A stretch of DNA of 64,000 bases from Hsuehochloa calcarea (lineage: Eukaryota; Streptophyta; Magnoliopsida; Poales; Poaceae): assembly GCA_036346395.1 (NCBI GenBank), contig CM070609.1:47998777-48062776 (forward strand), written 5' to 3'. Numbering within the stretch: the first letter of the stretch is position 1; each line of letters starts with the position of its first letter. The notes under the pieces were generated by a model. It had not been told where the DNA came from and made no database searches. It worked only from the letters and a program-made list of their open reading frames with translations. This document shows positions 56,077 to 64,000 of this stretch, in pieces. Position numbers and translations under genes: made by a program.

Positions 56077-57025
56077 TGATGAGGACATCAAACCTAAGGA
56101 TGCAAATACTACTTCTACCCGCTAGACTGCATCTTTTACTTCAACCACATCTTCTCCAATAGGACTTTTGGCTACTGCAATGTCGTATTATCCAGTTGGA
56201 CCGAGCTACTTCTACATGCTATGGTGCTACGCCTACATGCCATGGTGCTACATCTACATGTCATTCTATTACGTCTACATACCATGGTGCTACACCCCGT
56301 GCCAAGCAAGAGTTCAAGCTGGATACGTCTTGGAATACAATTCGGCCTCTAGAGACAGCACCGACTTTAAACGCGCATAACTTTTGTAAACGGAGTCCGA
56401 TTCGGGTGTTCTTAGGCTTGTTGGAAAGCTTATTCCGAGACCTTTCCAACGGATCCAACCTCACCTCCAAATTCCTTCTGTAGAATTCAAAATCATCAAA
56501 AGAAAATGTTATATCACCGATTTGGACCTTATAATCTTTAGGCCCATCTTCCTAGCGGCCTCCCCCTCCTTGGGCTGCACTATTCATAATAGTACTGTTC
56601 ATATGAGTAGTACTATAGGAATAGTACTACCCCCTTAGTTGTTTGTTATGTGAGGCTTCCCCTCTCCTATTTAAGGAGGCCGCAACCCTTTAGTTTTCCT
56701 CGGGGCTTTCTTAAGAGATTATTCTGCTTAGCAGTCTCACCGCACATTCGGTTGAGGAAACCCAACTTGTGAACTTAATTTTTATCCGCAATACAATTTC
56801 AGATTGCATCTTCTACTCTCTTGCTTGTGTTCTCGATTCGCTTGTAGGAGATAGCCTTCTTTGCGAGGTCAACCGCATTCGGCACGGTTGATAACCATCG
56901 GAGCAGTGGTGTAGTGATTGCGAGGGGATCGATCTGTTTTTGTCGGAGCTTTTGGATCATCAACGTCGTGTTCTCCACAATCGACTTATCAGTACCTTTC
57001 GAAAAATCGGGCCACCGTCACATCA
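56077..57025 (+). repeat. CRM-like 5' LTR
   Basis: 949 bp with TGATG/CATCA inverted ends. The 3' end is supported by the second copy ending at 2568; the start is inferred from the termini. A 21-bp tandem repeat lies at 56201-56304. Flank TATAG precedes it. No tRNA primer site is obvious after 57025 (GTTGTTACAAATC). Confidence 0.6.
56201..56304 (+). repeat. 21-bp tandem repeat in CRM-like LTR
   Basis: Five consecutive units of 21 bp with consensus near TGGTGCTACNTCTACATGCCA. It is translatable without stops but looks like LTR subrepeats, not a gene. Confidence 0.8.
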
Positions 57026-58563
57026 GTTGTTACAAATCCCAATTTCCCCTTTTAGATTAGTTTATGTTCATCGTCCTAAAAACCCTATAAAAATTAGCCC
57101 CACAAAAATAATTATTTGAGGTGTTCTTCCGCTGTCCCATCACCCTTTTGAGCCATTGCAATTTTTCTTTTCAGTTTTGCTTGTTGAATTTTTTATTGCA
57201 TCGTCATGTCTAGTTGTTGATTTTTAGTTTAGTTATAGTCTAGTTCGTCATTGTCTAGTTTGATCTTCGTGTTCTTTTGCGTAGCTTTATCATTGTGTCA
57301 AAACTTCTGCCACGTCAACCCCATCCGCTGCCATCCCCTACCGCCGCTATGTACCTCGGCCGCGGCCTCTGTTAGTTTCGGTTTGCAAGAGAAGGAGAGA
57401 GTTTGTTTTGGTTTGTCCAAAAGAAGGAAAAGAAATAATTGGTTTCGGTTGTTCATAAAAAAAGAGTGAAAAAAACAGAAAAAAGCAAAGAAAGCAAAAG
57501 AGAGAGTCCATCTTTTCTGAAATTTAGAAAGTGCATCAAACCGTCATAAAAAACCAGTGAAGATTGGTGAAGCCCTTCTACATATAGCCACAAACATGCA
57601 CAAAAAATTGCAGCAAGATTATCCCACAGAATCAAAAGATATAGCAGTTTAAAGATTGAAACCGAGTCGGTTTCCTGTCCGAGTACGATTCCGTTTCCGA
57701 GACACCTTCAATAAAACAGCATAACTTTTGCATACGGTATCCATTTTGGACGTTCTTGTACTCATTGAAAATCTAACGACAAGGCGTATCTTTTCGACCT
57801 AAGACACTGGTCACCCTCCAGGGACCCCAAAATCGTTCATCTTCAGCCCCGAATTTACGTCGCAAGTTTTCAGTTTCTGTTTTTGCCATTTCTTTCAGTC
57901 TTTCCTTCGGAATTTGGGATTTGCCTCAACTGCAAAGTTGTAGATCTCGTCAAAACCTTCCAAACAAGTATATATAAGCCATATAAAACTTTGATCTTTC
58001 ATCTTTGAGACTAACTTTTGTTTACTGCTTCAACTAGAGGGTTGTTTATATTGCACGTTATTTTGGTTTTGTGCTCTACATCGTGTGAACAATCTTGTGC
58101 CCCCACAAAGAAGTTAGAGTAGTTGGCTAGTGTCTCTCCTTGCACTTGGTGTGAGAATTTTCTTTGCTTACATCAAGTCACATTGATCTTTGCGTGTGCG
58201 TCCATACACTTCTCTTGGTAGGCTTTGAATAGCTAGCTCTTTATAGGCTAGGGTCAGCAACTTTGACTAGTATTTTGAACAATTTTTCAACTTATATTAA
58301 CTAATCTGATTATTGCTGATCCTTGCTACCATATTGAAGCCTTCCAAGCTCCACCTACTCTTGATCAGAACAGATCCCCTCTTGCAGTCGAACCCACGCT
58401 CGACACGGTATCACGAACCAGCCACCGGCTATACCACCTGGTGCATTGGTAAGAACACTTGTAAGAGTGTGGTAAGATGCTTGAGAGTGTGTGATTCCAC
58501 CTTCCACCACCTAATAGTTGATAGGGATAATACCTTTGTGTTGTCTTTTGTTTTCTACTAACC
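57026..58563 (+). other. Leader of the CRM-like element
   Basis: Untranslated stretch between LTR and gag. It has a purine-rich patch at 57466-57512 and no ORF with recognisable content. It probably holds packaging signals, but none can be pointed to. Confidence 0.5.
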
Positions 58564-59853
58564 ATGACAGGTGAGACGTCTGATGAGAAGGAGTGTGTTG
58601 TAAAAGGAGAGCTCATAACGCTCTTGGACGAACAACGCACTACCATTAATGAGGACATCGATAGGAAGCCTCAAGCTACGATGGTTATATTGCAGCGCTC
58701 CATCAATGATAGTATTGCAGCACTCACTACACGCCTTGAAATAATGGTAAATCGGCCACCAAACGATGGACGCGAGTATTATCACGATGCAGGCCAAGAT
58801 CTTGAGGAGGGAGATGATAATGAGAGACAAAACCGTGACGTCGGCGCTGCTCTTGCTGCCCAAGACGCACGTCAACGACACCGCCTACATCACAACCGTC
58901 ACGGTATGGGAGGTAATAATTTTCAACACCACAATGCTCGTGCTAATGATGACCCATTTGCTAAAGTTAAATTTACCATACCATCTTTTGCGGGTGTTTA
59001 TGATGCTAAATTTTATCTAGATTGGGAGATGATAGTTGAAGAAAAATTTAATGCCCATCTAGTTCCTTAAGTGCATAGAGCCAGACAAGTTACTAGTGAA
59101 TTTAAAGATTTTATTATCATCTGGTGGAATCAAGTAGTTAATTCTGGTTTAACACCTGATACATGGGATAGATTGAAGGTAGTTATGCGTGCCAGATTTG
59201 TTCCTCCTGCTTATAAACGTGACATGCGTAAGAAATTACAGCGCTTAGACCAAGGTAATAAATCTATCGAGGTATATTATCAAGAACTACAAATAGGCAT
59301 GCTGCGTTGTAATGTTGTTGAGGATGAGGAGGATAAGATGGCTCATTTTTATGGTGGCTTAAGGCGTGAAATTCAGCACATAGTTGATTACAAAGAGTAT
59401 AACGATATCAATAGGTTGTTTCGGCCTGCTTGTTTGGCAGAAAATGAATTGTAGGGTAGGCAACAAAGGACTAGGAGCAATTTTGGAAGTACGTCTACAT
59501 CGAGATCGACACCGAGGCAAGCCAAGACAGCCCCACCTCCTGTTTTTTGATCTGCTGCCCCTTTGTGAGTAGGGCGCATTTAGCAGCACCGCCACCACCG
59601 TCACGTGCACCCGAGACAAGTAAATCTACTAGTGTGCATGCACCAGCACGGAGCTCTTCATCAGTTGCTACCACGGGTCGTACGATGGGCATTGTGTACC
59701 ACCGTTGTAAAGGGATGGGCCACTTCATGAGAGATTGCCCAAGTCAGCGGGCGTACATTGCAATAGAAGACGGTGGTTATGTAAGTGCTAGTGATGTTCA
59801 GGATGAATATGCTCTTGCAGCTAACCTTGTAGGCAATGATGATGATCATGAGT
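58564..59853 (+). pseudogene. CRM-like gag, interrupted
   Basis: ATG at 58564 opens MTGETSDEKECVVKGELITL. The capsid-like segment shows FTIPSFAGVYDAKFYLDWEM, stop TAA at 59068-59070, then VTSEFKDFIIIWWNQVV, YYQELQIGMLRCNV and MAHFYGGLRREIQHIVDYKE, stop TAG at 59452. A frame shift leads to the zinc knuckle near 59695-59740, which reads YHRCKGMGHFMRDC: the first Cys of C-X2-C-X4-H-X4-C is Tyr. DGGYVSASDVQDEYALAANL follows up to the solo LTR. Two nonsense codons and the knuckle change make it inactive. Confidence 0.85.
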
Positions 59854-60142
59854 TGTTGGAAATATGCCCAAGAGGCAATCATAGCGATGATGATATTTCA
59901 TTATGTTCATGATTTTGATAATATGTTATCATGTTCCTTGAATGAATCATTTGTTATAGATCAATAAGTACATGACTTGTTGGTGGAACTCTTTAACTTA
60001 TATGATGTCATTCTAAATGTATCCCTAGTCGGAGGTCACTGGTCGGAACACCAGTGACTCTATGACGAGCACATGTATTGATTGATGACCTTGTTTCACC
60101 GGTCATGGATATGGAGATATCGAATCAATAATGTGAGCATAT

Positions 60143-61756
60143 TGAGAGACCATGTGAGAGGTCCTCCACTCTGAGTGATGAGTATTTGACAAGTGTGTTG
60201 ATTAGATTGAGAGTTGAGGTTTTCGGTTTGGGTGTTTACGGTGAGTCGGAAATCGGAACTACATTGTGTATGGAGCGGAAGTTCCGATTAATCAGAACTA
60301 CGGTGTTGGAAAAAGGAACTTCCGATTTACAGGTTTTGGTTTGTTTGAAGGAAATCGGAACTTCCGCACAAGGGTAGCGGAGTGTCAGATATCTTGACAT
60401 TGAGTGTTCTACGAGATATCAAATCGAATTAAATATCGAAAAGTCGGTTGTTAGGATATCGGAAGTACCGCGATGTTATTGTGAACTTCGATATTTCGAC
60501 AAATGCGGATGTTCGAAATCGGAACTTCGGCGTGTAAAATCTTGAACTTCGATTGTGTCGAAGCTGTGCGAGAGAAGGTTATTTTGTGATTTTGATCTTG
60601 TATGAGTTTGAGTCTTATACAAATGTTGATGCTATGTTATTGTGCAATGCTATGTGATGTGTTTTTATGCTGTGTTGATTGCGGGGCATCAAGATGGAGT
60701 CGTGGCGAGACACGTGGACGGACTAAGCGCGAGGAGGCATTGAGGTCGAGCGGTCGGGATGTGTCGAAGGCGGCGTGAATCTTGAAGCGGTTGCGAGTCG
60801 TGCAAGCAAGGTGTCTGGGAGGCTTCGGAAGGTGCGCAAGGGCGAAAGGGTCTTTTCGCAAAGCGGCAAAAGTGGAGGCGGTTCCGTTCGGGTGTAGCGG
60901 GCTTAATGGGTTGGAGGCCCATTAGCAAAGGCTATAAATAGGGGAGAACCCTGGAGTTAGGGTTAGACTTTTTGGAGAGGAAATTAGGGTTAGCTCCACC
61001 AAAAGGGTGTGTTTTGCTTTTTGAGTTTGTGGAGTTGATGAACTGAAAGCTATTGTAATCATTCCTCTTTGTGTTACCTCTGTAATCCATATTTCAATCC
61101 AATGAAATCTGAGGTTTCGATTACTTGATTTTGCAACTCTCTCTCTCTCTGTTCATGTTGAATATCTAGGGTTTTGTATATCTTTTGTTTCGTTCTATGA
61201 AATAGCATGAAACTTCATATCTAGAATCGTTTTGGTATTGCTATTACTTCATCAAAGTTTCATGCTCTAAGAATCTGAGAATCTCGCTTATCATTGGTTT
61301 TAGTCTTTCTTGCCCCTTCTTCAAGAAATCCGTTTTTGGTTCGATTATTGAATCTTTGGTTGCGATTCTTCTCCATAAGGTCAAGATGAGGTTTAGGATG
61401 ATGTCTGTAAAACTTGACTGAGAAGAGCACTCAAGATTAAGTAGTTTGGATTTTTGGGCAAAAACCCGAGCGTTCGTTCTTGATCGGGATAATCGAGACT
61501 TAGATTTTATGCGTGAAGTACATAAGCGGAACTTCGCGATATACAACTGGAACTACATAAGCGGAACTTCCGCAATCTCTGCCGGAACTTTCGATTTCGG
61601 AAAAACGACTGAAACTTGTTTTTGTTATTTGATCTTGTTTCATTTACCTTCTTTAGATCTTGAGAGATATTTGTAGGTGGTTTTGAATACATTGAAGGGA
61701 GTATTATTTTAAAGCACCATTCACCCCCCCCCCTCTGTTGCCATTTCGGTCCTTCA
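60143..61756 (+). mobile_element. SIRE-like solo LTR nested in the Angela-type LTR
   Basis: TGAGAGACC...GGTCCTTCA, 1614 bp, with target duplication CATAT (60138-60142 and 61757-61761). The end CATTCACCCCC...TTGCCATTTCGGTCC is the SIRE LTR style. TATA box TATAAATA at 60933-60940, CT microsatellite at about 61137-61151. No coding content. Confidence 0.85.
60276..60366. repeat. CGGAA-N-TTCCG iterons
   Basis: Odd-centred palindromes at 60276-60286 (centre G), 60315-60323 (9-bp core) and 60356-60366 (centre C). A second cluster lies near the 3' end, with GCGGAACTTCCGC at 61561-61573 and degenerate copies at about 61526 and 61582. Arms differ from the SIRE-B iterons but the geometry is the same. 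Confidence 0.75.
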
Positions 61757-62862
61757 CATATGTTAGAGAACATGGTGTTGGATAGACCCATCATTGAGAC
61801 ACTATTGAGATTGTTATGAATCTTTGTGTCATTAGTTGGTCTCAAGTAATGATGATGTATAATCCTTAGACTGAGATCGGCATGGTTTCCTACATGTGTA
61901 ATAGCACTCTTAGGGTTGCCAAGCGCTACTCAAATGAATGGGTAGTTATAAAGGTAGCTTTGGGTATGCTATGAAACATGCGGAGGGATGTGATTTGGTC
62001 GAGATGGGATTTGCCCTCCTAACATAACGGGAGAGATGTCTGGGCCCTCGTGGTGATCGGATAAAGAAAGTGCATGGTCATGCCACTAGTGGTGAAGTGT
62101 CGACCACATGATGTTATCCGACACTCGATCGAGAAAGTATTGAACAGTCCATGGATGACACATCATCTCACCTGGAGTTCAACCAGACATCGTGAGGCAA
62201 AGGGTGAATGCATGAGTAGGTCGCTTAGTTTGATCAGTTACGGACTAGTCGTGAGATACGTCTTTGGTCGTGGGTGGTCAAGCGTAATCCTGAATGGTAA
62301 GAACACAGTCGTAAGGAGTTACAGTGGTCGTGACCAATTACAAACAGTCGTATAGAGATCTGAGCGGTCGTAAGTGATGAGGACCTGTTCATAGATCAAA
62401 TTACATCAAGGTTCGTCCGATATATTCAATGTGTCTTTGGGAATCGTTATGTGCTGCTAGGTACCGCTAACGACTAGTGATCGGAAAAGAGTTTAGAGTC
62501 ATAGCGATTACACATGAACATGTGGGGTCGCACACTTAAAGGGCAAGGATCTGTTTTGGATGGTGATCCAAATTCGTATAGGCCACGAGTTCCTAATGGG
62601 CCTCAGGTACGAGACCCATCATGGATGTCTATATAAAGAGGGGCGATGGCATGGGGTGAGAAGGTGAAAAGGATGATTTTTAGAAGAACTTCCGAAACCC
62701 TAATAGCCACGCCTTCTTAACCACGCTGCCGGTGCTAGCACTCCAGCGCGTGGTGATCCTACCCCATATGTGTGGATACCTCAGAGGTGTTGTTGTGAAG
62801 CATCAGCACTAGAACGATCCGAAACTCGTGACGCATATCGGAGTCGGAGGAGAAGTAACGTT

Positions 62863-62945
62863 ACGAGTACGACCACTCGGAGGAGCAGACGCGCGACGAG
62901 TACGACTACTCGAAGGAGGAGACGCGTCATGAGTACGACTACGAC
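62863..62945 (+). repeat. 33-bp tandem repeat in Angela-type LTR
   Basis: Two full units (62863-62895, 62896-62928) and a partial third, starting ACGAGTACGAC. Part of the LTR; the Thr/Arg-rich ORF over it is compositional. Confidence 0.75.
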
Positions 62946-63094
62946 TGCATCAACTCGCTACAACGACTCTACTTCCGCTACGAGTCGACGCGTCTAGCGG
63001 TAATCTCGTGATCTATTACTTGCGGTGGATCTTTGGTTGCGCGGTAAAATTTTGTTTGTGCTATCGTAGCCTTACCGCGTTACCCAACATGAGT

Positions 63095-64000
63095 CAGATA
63101 GCGATAGTGAGGAAATTTTAGGTGCTGCTGCTACCGCGAATTATAGGACCATAATTGTGCAACGAGTATTGAGTACTCAAAGAGAGCAAGAGGTGAAGCT
63201 ACAACGTCATAATTTGTTTCAGATGTTCCTCATCATCAAGGATTGCCGTGTTCGTGTCATAATTGATGGCGGGAGCTGCAATAACTTGGTGAATTCAGGA
63301 TTGGTCAAGAAGCTTGGCTTGACCACACGTACGCATCCTCACCCATACCACATTCAGTGGTTCAACAACAGCGGTAAGGTGAAGGTAACACAATCTGCGA
63401 GAGTGCATTTTTCCATTGGTTCCTATCATGATGTTGCTGATTTCGATGTAGTACCTATGCAAGCTTGCTCACTTTTATTAGGACGTCCATGGGAATTTGA
63501 TACCGATGCAACTCATCATGGTAGAAGTAATAAGTACTCTCCTATGCACAAAGGTAAGAAAATAACCTTGCTACCATTGACACTTGCTGAAATTGTGAAA
63601 TATGAAAATGAGATAATTGAAAATGAGAAGAAAGAACTTGAACAAAAATCTGAAAATCAGCAAGTAGTGAAGAACGTTTTCCCACCTAAGAAAGAGAAGT
63701 TGGAACCTAGTTCTAAGACAAAGGGAACTAAATTAAAGGGTGGTGTCATGCTTGCATCCAAATCTGATCTTGCTAAAATACCCCCGGGACTGCCACATAT
63801 TAGAGGGATTAAAGACAAAATTAACTTAATTTCGGGAGTGACTTTGCTAAACCACGCGCCATACAAAGATACATTAGAAGACATGCATGTTTCTTTGCCC
63901 CCTGTTGCTACTAACATTTTGCAGGAAAGTGATGATTTGGAAACAACGATTGAGTCGAGGATGACTCAAATTGAAGAAAGGGAGGATGATGAGGATATCA
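63095..64000 (+). pseudogene. CRM-like gag-pol: protease and linker, continues off window
   Basis: An open frame without stop to the window edge. It gives FLIIKDCRVRVIIDGGSCNN with the active-site equivalent D-G-G at 63264-63272, then KKLGLTTRTHPHPYHIQW, VKVTQSARVHFSIGSYHDV, VVPMQACSLLLGRPWEFDTD, HHGRSNKYSPMHKGKKITLL and a Lys/Glu-rich linker leading towards RT. The frame is the downstream continuation of gag after the solo LTR. Locally it is intact, but the upstream breaks make the polyprotein defective. Confidence 0.8.

Larger units (their letters stand above)
59854..63089 (+). mobile_element. Angela-type solo LTR in CRM-like gag-pol
   Basis: TGTTGGAAATATGCCC...TTACCCAACA flanked by the duplication TGAGT (59849-59853 and 63090-63094). 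The host reading frame resumes in the expected frame after one copy of the duplication. Without its nested passenger the LTR is about 1617 bp, usual for the group. TATA box TATATAAA at 62630-62637. The small ORFs inside have no domains. Confidence 0.9.
56077..64000 (+). mobile_element. CRM-like chromovirus, 5' part, running off the window
   Basis: LTR 56077-57025 (TGATGAGGACATC...CACATCA), leader, gag from 58564 and protease from 63095 are on the plus strand. The element is interrupted by a solo LTR at 59854-63089. TGATGA...CATCA termini together with a D-G-G protease motif and the HPYHIQW text fit the CRM group known from grass centromeres, but Reina-type elements share some of this. RT and integrase are outside the window. 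Confidence 0.65.

Noticed and set aside
58558..58881. Minus-strand ORF of 107 codons with hydrophobic stretches
   Set aside because: Shadow of the CRM-like gag frame on the opposite strand.
1..64000. tRNA, rRNA or small nuclear RNA genes
   Set aside because: TGGTATC-type matches are retrotransposon primer sites next to LTRs; I saw no cloverleaf or rRNA core motif.

Overview
The window looks like plant nuclear DNA, most likely from a grass (Poaceae), in pericentromeric or other heterochromatic territory. I found no convincing single-copy host gene. Almost every base can be assigned to nested LTR retrotransposons of five types: Ty3 Tekay/Del-like chromoviruses (TGTAAY...GTTACA LTRs of 1.8-2.5 kb, tRNA-Met primer site, C-terminal chromodomain-like tail), a Ty3 Tat-like element, a Ty3 CRM-like (centromere-type) chromovirus, Copia SIRE/Maximus elements, and Copia Angela/BARE-type LTRs. 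Lineage names rest on protein motifs and LTR termini read by eye; the species cannot be named.

Layout, outer to inner. 2-2173 is a minus-strand Tekay-like LTR (LTR-A); 2174-2568 is a CRM-like LTR fragment; 2569-2983 is an Angela-type LTR fragment. From 2984 rightwards runs a decayed minus-strand SIRE element (SIRE-A: RNase H, RT, integrase, protease, gag). Its gag is split by a solo LTR (6895-7579) and by a minus-strand Tekay element (Tekay-C, 7970-25132), and it resumes at 25133-25762. Tekay-C carries a complete miniature element (TRIM, 14311-14989, target duplication GCCTG) in gag, and a plus-strand SIRE element (SIRE-B, 15913-24400) in its 5' LTR.

At 25763 another Tekay-type LTR sequence (LTR-E) begins inside the start of SIRE-A gag. 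It is cut by three insertions: a complete plus-strand Tekay element (Tekay-D, 27109-37126, target duplication GAAAC), a minus-strand Tat-like element (38505-55093), and a plus-strand CRM-like element (56077 to the window end). The Tat element has lost its pol. It keeps LTRs, the gag N-terminus, a plus-strand (antisense) multi-exon ORF region at 40139-43973, and nested pieces of a Tekay element (47440-50533) and a SIRE element (SIRE-C, 50534-52999). The CRM-like gag-pol is split at 59854-63089 by an Angela-type solo LTR (duplication TGAGT) that is itself split at 60143-61756 by a SIRE-like solo LTR (duplication CATAT).

Nearly all coding regions carry stops or frameshifts, so no element looks autonomous as sequenced. 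Disruptions and LTR-LTR differences cluster in CG-rich runs and are mostly indels, so part of the damage may be consensus error. The most unusual signals are not genes. LTRs of different families carry repeated dyad or hairpin motifs in a similar layout while the sequence of the dyad differs (CGGTC-N-GACCG in SIRE-B/C, CGGAA-N-TTCCG in the 60143 LTR, TACGAC...GTCGTA in Tat, and unrelated 9-bp-stem hairpins at one position in four Tekay LTRs).
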